Of a stretch of 64,000 nt of DNA, positions 1 through 12,370 are shown piece by piece (the stretch's first letter is position 1; every line of letters starts with the position of its first letter). Position numbers and translations under genes: made by a program. The notes under the pieces are model-generated. The model saw nothing but the letters and a program-made list of their open reading frames with translations. It did no database searches and had not been told where the DNA came from. The DNA comes from Chromobotia macracanthus (lineage: Eukaryota > Chordata > Actinopteri > Cypriniformes > Botiidae). The DNA is taken from assembly GCA_036877525.1 (NCBI GenBank), contig JAZGTH010000059.1, forward strand, positions 8,308,501 to 8,372,500, in the 5' to 3' direction.

Positions 1-1182
1 GACTAAAGCTGAGCCCATTCCACAGTCAAAGCACAGACCGTTCTGCCCCATTCTCTCCGGTCCCAGTGTATTTAAAACCGATTACTTCTGCAGCCCAGAC
101 AGCCAATCAATAGCAACTCTGATTACAATAAGCCGCAAGATGGCCACGCCACACAATATTTATCCCCAGAGTGGACTTCAGTGTAATTAGAAATCAATGA
201 CTCACACAGTCTATTAATGCACTGAACGTGCTGATAGAGTTACAGAGATTGTTGTGTGCATCAGTGTGAAGAACTTCAAAAACAAAATGAGTGTCTGTAT
301 GAAAGAGCTGATAAAGAGGACAAACCCCGTTTAATGACATATTGATATAGGTTACATATTGATACCACCATGAGTTGTGTTCTCATCAGTTAGATGGGCT
401 TTAAAAATCATTTGAAGAGAACAATCACGTCCTGTTTACCTTAAAATGAAAAGTGCCATAATTACCTTAAAAACTTCTCCACAGTTTCTGGCCACTTCCT
501 GTTTTCCTTATATTGTATAAAAGAGTAACATAAAATATCTCCTTACATGTATAATATCTCCTTTTCCATTTACTGGGAGAGAGAAAATAATGCGGTATTG
601 GAAGGACATGAGAGAGTGATTAAATTATGTCAGAATTTCCATTTTTGGGCGAACTATTCCTTTAAAGTAGGAGAGATTGTTCCGGCACTCACTAATGGAA
701 CCTCAGAAAGGATTTGTCTTCATGTGTAGTAATCGTGTTTCAAAACTAGAGTTTTAAAGAAATGAAATGCTCTCCCGTTTCATCATTATCGGATTACGTT
801 CTCTACGCCTTTACTGCCTCCCCTATAAACTGCAATGATTAAATTAACTTCCTTCCCAGCTCACTTTTGACCTTTTGAATTGTGTGCCCCATTTCCTGAG
901 AGACAGATTTAAATTGTCTTTGACACTTATTAAGTGTTTTGTCATTTCGCAAGTCATCTGAACTCCTCAGATTTCGAAACCTAAATCCTTGCGCATGTTC
1001 CGTCTCTGTGGACGATGTGTGCTTATAATACTAGACTGGAAATAATCTGTGAGTAAAGAGCCGGTTTTCTTGCTCTCTTTATTCTCTCTTATACCTGTAA
1101 CCACAGCTAACTAGGATTAGAGTCAGACATCTTTTCTTCACTTGAGCTGAATAATCTTCCTCTGCTATTTCAGTGCAGCAGA

Positions 1183-1468
1183 CCCGGCTAAAAATGTTAG
1201 GTTGTAGGAACATTTTTCTAACATTTCCATTTAGCAACAAAAACATTAAAAATATTATTTTGAAAGTTCTATGAACGTTCCAAACATATTTTTAAGTCAT
1301 TATCGTTTAGACGTTCTGTAATGTTTTTAAAACCTTCCAATAACAACTTAAAAATAACACTTTGATATATCACGTTAAAAACGTTACTGAAAGAACTTTT
1401 TAGATAACTTTAAGGGAACATTTAGAGAACATTAGCCAACGTTCCAAGAATGTCCCCTGTTAGCTGGG
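1183..1468. mobile_element. MITE, CCCAGCTAAC family, copy 1
   Basis: It starts CCCGGCTAAAAATGTTAGG and ends CCCTGTTAGCTGGG, giving terminal inverted repeats of about 10 bp around a non-coding, AT-rich core with many AACGTT/AACATT units. It has no open frame, so it is non-autonomous. Confidence 0.8.
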
Positions 1469-1945
1469 AGAGTGTGGGATCGTGTGATTGGCTAAGCTGT
1501 GATTCGTGTCATCATCAGTATTCCAAATGTCCGTTCTAAACAGTTTTACTCCTTTAAAACGCTCCATTCATTTCAAACCTGTCAGTGGTTCACACTCCCT
1601 TAAAAATTATGACAAATAAAATGAATGGGGGCGTGGGTGTATGTCTGTCGATTATAACTTCAGTCACACTGGGGACTTTTGCAGCTAGCTCTTATTAGAA
1701 AGTAAGGCTCTGACCTCGTAGATTATGTTGACTGTCCATAATTGCAGTCACGTGGAAGAGACCATATTAACAGATTTAAAATCACAACATGATTTGTGTT
1801 TAACATACACGGCTATGCAAGGTCTTAAATAAAGTCTTACAGAATAACAAGTCTGTCCACACTCATGACCACATCATCTAAGACCAATACCAGGTCTAAA
1901 CGGAGCATTCAGGTCTTAGTCTGAGGCCTAAAATCTGTCCATCCT

Positions 1946-2255
1946 CCCAGCTAACATTCTCATAATGTTGGCTAATGTTCTCTAAAAGTTCTCTCAAAGT
2001 TTTCAAAAATGTTTTTTTTAACAATATATAGGTTATATTTCAAAAACATTATTCTTAAGCGGTTAGTGGAGCATTTTAAATAGTTACAGAATAAATGTTT
2101 AAATGTTCTTATAACCAAGCAATAATGTCAACACAACGTCTAAAAAACTGAATGTTTTTGGCATACTTAGAACATTCAAAATACCATTTTTAACATTTTT
2201 GTTACTTAATGAAAATGTTATGGAAACATTCTTACAACCTAAAAGTGTTAGCTGG
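1946..2255. mobile_element. MITE, CCCAGCTAAC family, copy 2
   Basis: Opposite orientation to copy 1: starts CCCAGCTAACATTCTC and ends CAACCTAAAAGTGTTAGCTGG. It lies only 478 bp from copy 1, so the two form an inverted pair that could fold in the transcript. Confidence 0.8.
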
Positions 2256-2631
2256 ACTGTTTATATTGCTGAAGAGAAAAATAACATGTACTTATGAGAA
2301 ATTAAATCCTTTATTATCCAGCACCTGGACTGTGCATTAATAAAGGTTAAAAAATAATCACTAATGCCAACACACACACACGCTGGCTGCATACAGCTCC
2401 CTCAGTGACCAATTTTCAAGCCAACATTTGGAAAACACAGTGCGAACATGGGGAAAAATAATAAAGCGCGGCGTGCCACACAGACAAAGAGCTAATTAAA
2501 AACTGAGCAGCACAACATGGCTGACAAAAAAAGAGGCCTGTTTAACTAGTTTGTGCAAACATGCCACTGAAGACTACCAGTGCAATAATCACAAAGAAGA
2601 GGGGGGCAGAGAATACTGAAGATGACAGGTG

Positions 2632-2635
<4 letters not shown>

Positions 2636-2667
<32 letters not shown>
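2636..2667. repeat. (GA)n microsatellite
   Basis: An uninterrupted GA run; on the transcribed strand it is (CT)n. It creates the repetitive serine/leucine open frames seen on the minus strand. Confidence 0.95.
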
Positions 2668-2669
<2 letters not shown>

Positions 2670-2844
2670 AAGGGAGAAAAAGAGGTGTTGCAGCCATACA
2701 GCAATACATAGAAAAGAGGAGAGAGAGCGGGAGAATGAGCAAGACACAAGGGAGAAATAAACGACAAAAACATAAGAGCGCTTATGTCTCGCAGCATGTA
2801 TCTCTTGGTAATACAAGCTGTGCTGCATTAAATAGCCACATAGA

Positions 2845-2985
2845 TGCTCCTGTAGCTCAACTGGTGGAGCACTGAGCACCACAAAGACTATGGGTTTGAA
2901 TCGCAGGGAAGACACATACTGATTAAATGTATAGCTTGAATGCACTGTAAGTCACTTTGGAAAAAAAAGCGTCTGCCAAATGGTA
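2845..2985 (+). mobile_element. tRNA-derived SINE
   Basis: The 5' part has an A-box-like TGTAGCTCAACTGGTGGAGC and a B-box-like GGGTTTGAATC. The 3' part ends with the widespread fish SINE tail GTCACTTTGGAAAAAAAAGC followed by GTCTGCCAAATG. This is the most complete copy in the window. The tRNA-like head is not a functional tRNA gene: the cloverleaf does not close. Confidence 0.8.
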
Positions 2986-5199
2986 GAAACGACATGAAAC
3001 CAGTCCAAACATGGTTGTGTTCCTGATATCCTGAGATATCACACCTGTCTCTGTCCCCAAGAAGGGTTTACTGGTGCATTCAGGTCATGCTGGGATGATC
3101 GTGTTTACTAGATGAGTGCTTTTTATTTCTCTGTGGAGTTTTTGGTTAAATTATGTTATGGTTACTTTAGAAAGCAAGTTCACTGTAAAATGCCTTTTAA
3201 TGCTGCCTTACATTTTTAAGTTTACTCAAACTGGCTGTACAAGTCATTTAATAACTTACAATTTTACATTTTGACTGGTGTTAAGTTGTTGTAACTTATA
3301 AAAAAGAGAGTTGAAATTGCTTAACTGGTGAGCAGGTGGTTTTTATACCACTTTTATGCATTCAAATTCATAAACATGAGATGGAATAAAGGATGATGGG
3401 AAGAGTGTGTATGTGAGCGTGCTGTTGTGTGTGCGTGCAAGTCTGACTTCTGTCCGTCACACTTCAGTACTCATTCTGCAGGGCTCAGAGTGACAGAATA
3501 CCAATAGGGAACTCAAGAGAAGGACAATCGGGCAGCAGCGACACCACCACGCTGGACGCTGACAGAAAGAGAATTAGAGGCAGGTGAGGTAGGACCCTGA
3601 TCAAATCCTTGAGGATATCGCTGATGCCTGCCTTTGTAAATGATGGAATTTACATTACCTTCTCATTCCTATTTACATCTAATCCATTACAGCTCAGAAT
3701 CTGAAGTAGCCATGCATAATGTTGAGCTATGCTAAGCTAGGTTATACTTTGGTGTCCCGCTCTGCTTGCTTTAACAAAAACCCACAATAACACGTTTCAC
3801 AGTGCAGGAATCTCTCACTTTCAGCTTTGTGTGTGGTATTAGCATTAAAAAGGAGCTGTGCATTTGCATGGTTGAATCTATTGCAAATGTTCCAAATGGC
3901 AAATGTACCTTAAATGCAAATACAAACAGCTCAAAATGATGTAATGATATTTCTAATGATATACAGTAAGTGGTGAATTGTGTTCTCAGACTTAACCTGC
4001 CAGCTTTCTTATCTTGATAATATCATATTATCAGCATGCAGGCATTATTTGTGGTATTCTAATACACAAAACTGAATGTTTATAGTGTGTATACAATATA
4101 CTGATTGAACATCCATTTATTGGATACCACAAAACATCACTACTATATATTACATAGTGGAATATTTTATGTGCTGTAATTGTTATTAATAAATATTTAT
4201 TAAAACAATACAGTACAACACAAGAGGCCTTAAATCACTGTAATACACTTCTTGTGCCATATTGCTTTAGTTTATAGTTACAAAATTCTGCATTCAGGTT
4301 TCCAGTCAGATGATTGTCCCACATTGGCATCATTTGTGTGATGTCAGCAGACACCTCACTGCCAAAAACAGCAATTACTCCCTCTAATACTTTTAGTTAT
4401 AAAAGTAACTCTCTATGGGACAATGCTTTTATGACCATTTTTTTAAGATCATCCTACATTTTTTCTTCCTTCATTCACCCGCCAAACTAACCATGGTGAC
4501 TTGTGAGATTTGTTCCTGTTGTGTTTTTCAGATCTGAATGCTTTCGGAAGGTCATTCTAGGTTTATTTAGGTTCACTGGCAGGAAACAGATCTGGCAGGT
4601 CCATTCTAGTCGGTCCAGCCTCTGCTGTAATCACTATTCAACAACAGAACCAGAACCTGGTCATGTGCGTGGACAAGCAATTAGACTTCTGAGTCAGTCA
4701 CCAGGAACTGCAAATTGCTGTTTGCCGGTTTATTAATGTGTTGAATAAGGTGAAGCAACAGTCTTATATCAGCCTATTTTATTCCTCGGTTGCTGGTTTT
4801 CATTCTGCAGCTGTGATGTAGGTCACAGGTTTTGCCTTTTGTGCCACTCACAGTAAATCTGTAAAATAATCCTTTGTGCCAAACAGATTCAGTTGCCTTT
4901 CTGAAAAATGAAAGGTCTATGACATGCAAAATTTCAGATGGCAACCCTTTCAATAAGGGTTTCTAAGGTATAAATATGATGTTTGGTACAAATCAAATTT
5001 GACGTAAGACACTGTGTTTCGTGTTTCTAGTTTAGACCAGCACGGTGTTGTTATGCTGTGAAACAGCCTCCCCAGCATCTGTTTGACACAATAAACCCTC
5101 TGCAGTTATTATTCCCAATCTTATTAACTTGATTTTTTAAAGATTCTTACCAGAACTATAAAAATGAAAATATAAAATAAATATTCAGAAAATAATGTT

Positions 5200-5612
5200 A
5201 AAGCTATAATCCATAACTTTGGCCTCTCTACTGCCATCTCTGTCTGAAATGTAAAATTGCAGGGTATTTGCAGAATTACATGGATGACAAGTTTAAATTC
5301 TAAACAACTGCTGTAAGAACAAACCACAATTGCTGCACCATCTAAAGCACCCTCACATGCAATATAGTAGCCGGATCTTATTCGTTCTGTTTACAGATGG
5401 ACATTTTGTTTCTGCAGAATCTGACCCGACAGTTTGAATTATAAATCATTATAAACTTATGATTGTGAATCGAGGTAAGGAGATTGTGTTAAACACAGAT
5501 CTGTCATGTACTTGCTCAGTATTTTAGGGGTAAAAAAAAATATTGCACAAAAAATTGCGCAATATTTTTTTTTTACATTCTCAATCAAAATTTACAAATT
5601 GCAGCTTCAAAC
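5200..5612. mobile_element. diverged copy of the GCTGCAATCC MITE
   Basis: It begins TTAAAGCTATAATCCATAAC, shares the CTCTCTACTGCCATCTCTGTCTG core and the CTGTCATGTACT block with the copy at 39210-39493, and ends near AAATTGCAGCTTCAA. It contains an A/T hairpin (AATATTGC with GCAATATT, about 5532-5574). Confidence 0.65.
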
Positions 5613-5784
5613 AAAAATAAGTACAGAATTCATGTAATTATAACTACTAATATGATTATATTTGGTTCATTCCTTTAGCGAACATTACGCTTTTTAATTT
5701 TTATAAACAGTGCCCTTGAATGGCATTACCAGCTATTCCTATTGCTCTCTCTCTTTCCTCCAGCGACGCCTCTACCTGGCGTGC

Positions 5785-5976
5785 TCAGATCTCAGGTGTC
5801 GGACCTTTGGGGAGTGGAACGGTGAGCCAGAACATACGGCAACACACGACCTTGTTCTGACGGACTAGGCTGTACTTGGCATGGGGCACAGAGCACCAGA
5901 TGGGCTTGGTAATGCGCTCGGCGTGAGGGCGGAGCAAGACCTGCGTGCTCCTTTCCATCAGGTGAGACCTGAAGAC
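5785..5976 (-). CDS. unassigned coding-like terminal exon (63 codons and stop)
   Basis: Seen: on the minus strand a GC-rich open block follows acceptor ccagacctccacag and runs VFRSHLMERSTQVLLRPHAE, RITKPIWCSVPHAKYSLVRQ, NKVVCCRMFWLTVPLPKGPT, PEI, stop. Third codon positions are strongly C/G, unlike the AT-rich surroundings, which argues for coding selection now or in the past. I do not recognise the protein. It lies inside erbb4 intron 20, 11.5 kb past exon 20, and starts in phase 0, which would fit exon 20. An ATTAAA hexamer is at about 5692 on the same strand. It could be an erbb4 alternative last exon, the last exon of another gene or retrocopy, or a transposon fragment. The plus strand also has an acceptor-like tract ending at 5763. 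Confidence 0.35.
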   Translation of the reverse strand, partial: VFRSHLMERSTQVLLRPHAERITKPIWCSVPHAKYSLVRQNKVVCCRMFWLTVPLPKGPTPEI

Positions 5977-7674
5977 CTGTGGAGGTCTGGGGTGGGGGGC
6001 CAAATTCATTAACAACACAGTGTGGTGGCCACAATAGGGGAGAGGGGGTATCACCCCCACCCAAAACACACTATCTGTCCTCTGATGTGACCTACAAGCG
6101 TTAAATTATACAATGGAGTCACAAGAGGAAACCAAACAGAACACGTTTCATTACAAGATCTGTTTAAAGCTTTTGAAGGCCCTTTCTTATTTATTTGTTA
6201 CTGGAACAGATGAATAAAGGAGCTTATATACAGAACAGCATTTTGAATGCGCATGAAATGTGTAGACATAATATACAGTGACATCAGGTTAATGATGTTT
6301 CTGTATGCGTTTACCCAGGAGAAAAGATCAGTGCTCAGAGATTGCTCTTTTATAGCTCAGGAGGCTGGATGGAGTTCTCAGCAGTAGATGTTTTTCTTAA
6401 AACTGCTCAGAAGAAATCAATATAAATCTCTGGTTTTGGATAAATGTAAATATAATATTGAAATGTTCTATAATAGTAATTTTTAATTGCAGATTTGGAG
6501 CTCTGTACAATCTGAAACTCACTGGAGCAAGTGGGAGAGGTGATCCAAAACAAACTACACTCCCAGTCACTCCATGGAAACCAACCGATCTGATTGTAAG
6601 GTGTAGTTTTGGTATTTTGGTCAACGCTTATTTGAGGTTGATTCTAAAAGCAGCTTAACTTCTATTCTAAACCTTAAAGAATGTCTGATGGTGACAAACA
6701 CTCTCTCTCTCTCTCTCTCTCCCCCTCTCTCACTTTAGGATGCTGTCATTTTCTTCACATGATTTCCTGTTGTTAATTGAACCTCATATCCCCCAATTTA
6801 CTGCTCAATTTGTTGGGACTGGAAGCATCTCTCTAAGCTGAAAGTGATGCCTGAAAACACATTAACCATTTAGTGGCTCAAAGACACATTTAGTGGCACA
6901 AGAGATGCACACTGAACGAAAGAACCGAATTAGACTAATTAGTACAGCTATACGTCTATATCATTGATAACCATTAAAACATACAAAAACAAAACTTATT
7001 TTCTCATGAGCTGTGAAAGAGCAACCTGAGCAATAACCACAATTTCCAATCTGGGAATCCTGGGAATTTTTAAACAAACTATTAAGTTAAATTGTCAAAT
7101 CCAATCTAAATATATCTACTGTTGTGAAATCGTCGTTTTGCTCATGTGACATCATAATGAGGCTCAACTCTCATTGGCTGGCTGATTAATTTCCTCTCAG
7201 AAAACCTTTGAGCTCCAGCTTTGGGCAGCATTTCCATATAGTTCTTTGCTTTCTGCACAAACATTGTCCTCTGTTCCATTTTAGAGTCTTTTTCTCTCTT
7301 TGTTTGTCTTTTTCTCTCTAAGTTCTTCATTGCCTCTGACCTGGCCTCAGCAGTTGTTTACAGATTCATAGTGAGGTCTGGCCTTCCTCGGGCCACAGTA
7401 AATAATACACACCTGTCTGTTTTTCGAAACACGGCACGGCTCGCTGGTGTCTGTTAGGTGTGGGTCTCGCAAATCAATATTGCAGGTTGTGTTTGGCGCC
7501 GTGGGCCCGTGTGTGGAAGGGGGTGTACGTGTCTTTCCTCTGAGGCTGGTCTGGCACCAGTGTAACAATGAGCAGACTCAACCTCTGTTGCAGCCATGAT
7601 AAGAATTTTAGCATAAACCTTCTGGGAAATGTGATGATTCACCTCAACTGTTTTTGCCTGTCATCAAACTCACT

Positions 7675-8055
7675 CTGCATGCATATTAGACACACACAAC
7701 CACACTATAAAGTTGGTATGCATGTGTGTGTATGTGTACGCATAAATATGTAGAACAGCATATATATGCAAAACACACACACACATACTGTAAATACATA
7801 CGTACAGTATATATACAAACAAACACACACACACACTATATACTATGCATACCTGCTATACACACATGCATACAGCTGCGTATATACAATGTTGTATGCA
7901 AGTAGTGTGTATGTGTATACATAAAACACATACACATTATTATTAAATAATAATGTGTATTTTAATAATAAAACACTTTATTATTATTAAAATACAGTAA
8001 TGTACACACACAAACATATATATGTAGGATATATGAACACACACACACATCTGAG
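7675..8055. repeat. degenerate CA/TA-rich repeat field
   Basis: Intermixed (CA)n, (TA)n and CATACA units with several short CACACACACA runs and a TTATTATTAAA palindrome around 7940-7990. Confidence 0.8.
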
Positions 8056-8362
8056 CTGTAAGATTAAACTGAGATCTTTATTCTTCATTGAACGTCTCTC
8101 TGATTTTAAAGCGCTGTCATTGACTGCAATATCCATTTCTCTCATGTCAAAAACATGATGCCAAACACATCAATGAGGTCACAAAGGCCTCTCTGTTTGA
8201 ATGCAGCTATCAGCTGCTGCTCACATGCCTGGAAAACAAATACAACAAACAAACAAAGCTCTTTTTCTTCTGAAATGAGAAAAATAACAGAAGGGAAAAA
8301 TTACTTGCTTGAGGCGGCACAGCGCATCCATTCTTACGGTTCTTTAACTTAAAGCTCTATGC

Positions 8363-8365
<3 letters not shown>

Positions 8366-8420
<55 letters not shown>

Positions 8421-8434
8421 TGTGTGTGTGTGAG
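8366..8434. repeat. (GT)n microsatellite
   Basis: About 69 bp of GT with two GAGT interruptions near the right end, the longest GT run in the window. Confidence 0.95.
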
Positions 8435-8769
8435 TGTTTCAGAGCTCCTGCCTCCTGACAGCACCTGACTGGCTCAGACTGCTCACACACAAGCCAGAAA
8501 TAGAGAGGAAGAAACGGGTGCAGAAGAAGAACGCAAGATGATGCCAGACAGGTATGTCAGAGCTAAATGAAGATAAACCTGAAGTGGAGAACATACATTT
8601 AGCTCCATACTCTTCACGTATAGAAACAATAAACCATAATCTTCCATTTTTAAAAACAGAACCATGTTGTAAATGTATACAATATCTCTTTTGACAATCA
8701 GGGTGATATAATTAAAACAACAGATCACCAAAAATATAAATTTTGGCATCATTTGTTCTCTTTAACACT

Positions 8770-9025
8770 ATTAAAAATAAAGGTTCTTAGAAGGTTCTTC
8801 ACAGCGATGCCTTAGAAGAATCATTCTTGGTTGCCCAGAATCATTTAGTCAAAGGTTCTTAAAAGAACAATTTCTTCCTTCCCATTTCATAGTTTAAAGA
8901 ACTTTTCCCCACTACAGAGAACTGTTTGTAAAACAGAGAGGTTCTATGGATGATAAAGTGTTTTTTATGGAACCATACAGCCCAAAATGGTTCCTCTATG
9001 GCATTGTGAAGCACTTTTTGTGTAT
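8770..9025. repeat. dispersed AAGGTTCTT repeat
   Basis: Several AAGGTTCTTA/TAAGAACC units arranged in both orientations, ending GGTTCCTCTATGGCATTGTG. A second, shorter copy is at 28985-29108 (AAGGTTCTTTATAAAAAGGT, GAAGAACCTTTATTTT). Confidence 0.6.
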
Positions 9026-9717
9026 GCTTACTTTAAAGTTGTGTTGTTCCACCCAAAACATAATACAGGGTCAGAATGACATGAGGATGAGTAAATGACA
9101 ACATCTTCATTTTTAAGTGTAACATTCCTTTGAGCTCCAGTGTGTCAATCACGGGCTCTGAGGGTCTTATATTGCCTACACGTCAGTTTATTTCCACCAC
9201 AATTACTCAATGTGTTGACTTAAAACTAATTAAAACCATGTAAGCAAAGCCTTAGCCTTAGTGGAAAGCCTGAGGGCCAACGGATGAGCACTGCATGTCA
9301 GTCAGAGATCTGAACAAGCTCTTGTATTTTCCCAGACATCTTTGCTTCAAACACACATCTGCGCACCCAGTTGTCTGACTGCGTGAGAGCAGCCAGCGAG
9401 CAGTCTGAGAATCTCTCCACACAACCACATGGCTAGTCAGCCTTTCTGTACACGCTAGGGCATAACAGATGGCCGTCTGTGCTAAATACGGCTAACTTGA
9501 CCTGATGAAATAGCACAACATCCGATCCAAGTCATTATCATCTCCAGCTAATCACACAGGGCTCGATGAAACAGCAACACCACAAACGTCTATATTCAGA
9601 TTAAATATTTAGATATGGATTTGCAAAATCACCATCCATTCATGAAAAAGATCAAATTTAGCTAACTCTTTAAGGCTCTGAAAAAGGTTCTAGCCAGGAT
9701 GTACAATTAAGAACTGA

Positions 9718-10045
9718 ATTTAGGGTAGGGTGGGCAATTGCGGAGAGGCTAGCAATAGCAACCTAGCTTTGAAAGTATAAGAGTGCACCCACCCTTCGGA
9801 CCGATCTGTAAAGCCACGCCTCCTCCAACACAAGAACACAGAGGTATGCAAATACATCGTTTGACAGGCAGGCAGGACACCCTATCATTGCATTCGGACA
9901 CTTTTATCATCCCGTGCCTTTCATAAAGATGTACATTTATAATTCATTTAGATTACTTAGTGATTGCTATCAGGATGAGAAGAGACTTTCAATCAGCATA
10001 ACAAAAATATTTCTTGGGTAATAAAATAATTTTGCCCTGCCTTTG
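9718..10045. mobile_element. MITE with GGTAGGGTGGGCAA end, copy 1
   Basis: Shares an ordered series of blocks with 14280-14535 and, inverted, 61535-61718: GGGTAGG..GGCAATT, GCTAGCAATAGCAA, AAAGCCACGCCTCC, then TTGATTGG-like sequence. The full-length copies end near TTGCCTTT. Confidence 0.65.
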
Positions 10046-10698
10046 AGTTCCAGTTTAGTTCCTGAATTTGAATTAAGGTAAATTAAACAGGATGCCGAAA
10101 AAACTGAAACAATTTTAAAATATTAAAATGGAATGAAAATGTAAAGGAAAACAGAACTTTATAGATCTAGAAATCACTATTATATTAAAAACCTTTATAA
10201 CTTTCTTAATGGACTACCATACCTTCTGATACATGTTAATTTTTTCTTGTTTTATTACATATGATTTGATTTTGTAAATTGGTAAAGGTCACCTGAAAGT
10301 CAGCTGGTGACAGTGAAGGACCAGAAGAGGACAGACAGCCTTTGAAGGGGAAAAACAAAAGACAGGTAGAGAGACAGATCAGAGCTACAGATGACAGCTG
10401 AGAGGAAAAGTGTACAGAGGGAAAGAGACAGAGAGAACACACCGGATCAAAAACACTGAATCGCAACCCTGCAAAGCTGTTTCATTCGAGTCGTCCTTAA
10501 AGTTTGACAATTTCACACTTTGCCTCCGTCACAAAACAAACTGAGTGAAGCAAATGTTGACAGCACAGCTCAAGCTGTCTACTGCCTACACAAACTGTAC
10601 CAGTGATTTGAAACTCTATAAACACCAACTCTGCACACCATACAAACAGCTCATCTCACTCACTACTGACTCCTATAGAGTCTGCTGTTAGCGTATTG

Positions 10699-10980
10699 TT
10701 AAAGGGATAGTTCATGCAAAAATATGTTTCTCAGTCAGTATCAATCATTTACTCAAGTCATTCCAAACCTGTATGACTGTTTTCTTCTGTACAGCACAAA
10801 AGAAGATATGGTTTTGATCCATACAATAGAAGTAAATAGGTACCACTGTTTTTTGACTACCAACATACTTTAAAATATCTTTTTTGTGTTTCTCAGAAGC
10901 AAAAACGTCATACAGGTTTGGAATGACATGATGGCAAAGAAATGGAAGAATTTTGTTTTTTGGGTGAACTGTCCCTTTAA
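10699..10980. mobile_element. MITE with TTAAAGGG ends
   Basis: Starts TTAAAGGGATAGTTCA and ends TGAACTGTCCCTTTAA, with an internal palindrome pairing ATTCCAAACCTGTATGAC with its complement CATACAGGTTTGGAATGAC. This palindromic element is familiar across cyprinid genomes. Fragments of the same family occur at about 9035-9130, 14075-14250, 27120-27150, 32545-32640 and 56260-56330. Confidence 0.8.
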
Positions 10981-11600
10981 GATAACAAGCCTAATCAGCA
11001 CAGAAAGTGCAAAAGAAGAAAAAGGGTGAAACTGTTCAGGTTTGATTAGATAACATTAATTTCATGTAGACTTTCAGAACTGGGATTGCCTCATTTATAA
11101 AGAATATATGCGATGCTGCCTGAGACTAAAAAGACTAAAGGTATTTTATAATGTAGCATGAAGTTGCTGTTTTGGGGTTTGAAACAAAGCCATAGTCACA
11201 TCAAAACAACAAAACACAAAGTGCTTTTCTTACTGCTTTTTTAAGATTACTCAAGTGTTCTTACTCTTGCTGTGTTTGGGTGGCTTATCACATGCTCACT
11301 AAAATTAGAGAACACCTGACAGGTCTCTGGTCAGCCTTCACTTCTACTTTTAACAGGCAGACGTTTCCACTGAGGTCAAGGCAATTAAAAGTGCTCCGTC
11401 TGGCTGACGGCTTCAATAGCCACATAATTGAAAGTGATGCTCTGTTAAACTGCTGGTGTCCACTTCCTCTCTAAAACTGCTGTGTTGGGCTCGTTTCTGC
11501 AGGTCTACTGCAGGTAGGTCTGTGCAGGGGAAGGTTTTGTGGTCTCTCTGTTTTGTCTTCCTCTCTCTCACCTGTTTAAAATTTTAGTAGCCAACATCAC

Positions 11601-11619
11601 GAGAGAGAGAGAGAGAAAT

Positions 11620-11662
<43 letters not shown>

Positions 11663-11702
11663 CACAGAGAGAGAGAAAGAGAGAGAAAGACAGAGAAAGA
11701 GA
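11601..11702. repeat. (GA)n with GATA interlude
   Basis: About 100 bp of purine-rich GAGA with a short ATAGATAGATAGATAG segment at about 11618-11633. Confidence 0.95.
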
Positions 11703-12290
11703 CGATGTGTGGGCGGGATACAAAATCTATTTCATATGAGTATTGGGAAAGATTTGTATGGACGGTCTCTATAGTAAATTATATGGCAAAGACCTTTTGT
11801 TGGTCTTAAGTTGGCGGAACATGGAACGGTTTTAAATGCAAGGTTCAGTTTAAACAGGAAGTTCCAAGATCAGGCATTATCCGAATGGAATGACACTGTG
11901 ACAATGCTGAATTATGGTTTTATTTAGCTAATTAGGTTACATTGTTCAGGAAAGGTGTAATTTCAAGACATCTTTAAATGTGTTACTCTTTGGTCAATTC
12001 ATAGCTTGTAATTAGCACCGGTAGAAGCCAGACAATTGTCATCTCGACTTAAAACCGCTGAATATCACGCATCAATATAATTACATCTATTGAAAATCCA
12101 ATTGCATGAACTTCAAAGATGAAGAATAGGGGGGGATTCCGACATTTCCACAGATGAAATGAAGCATGAATAGATAACAGGGATAATTGTTGCCTGTAAA
12201 GGTATCTGTATTATCTTTGAACCTGATAATAAGAACCTTCACCTGAAATGAAATCCAGTCGTGTGCTGCTGTACCAGAGTACTTGCACAG

Positions 12291-12370
12291 TGTTCCTGTA
12301 GCTCAATCGGTAAAGCATTGTGTTAGCAGCACAAAGGTTGTGGGTTCAAATCCAAGTGAACACATGGTGG
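12291..12370 (+). mobile_element. tRNA-derived SINE head (truncated)
   Basis: CCTGTAGCTCAATCGGTAAA and GTGGGTTCAAATCC mark the A and B boxes; the LINE-like tail is missing. Confidence 0.7.
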
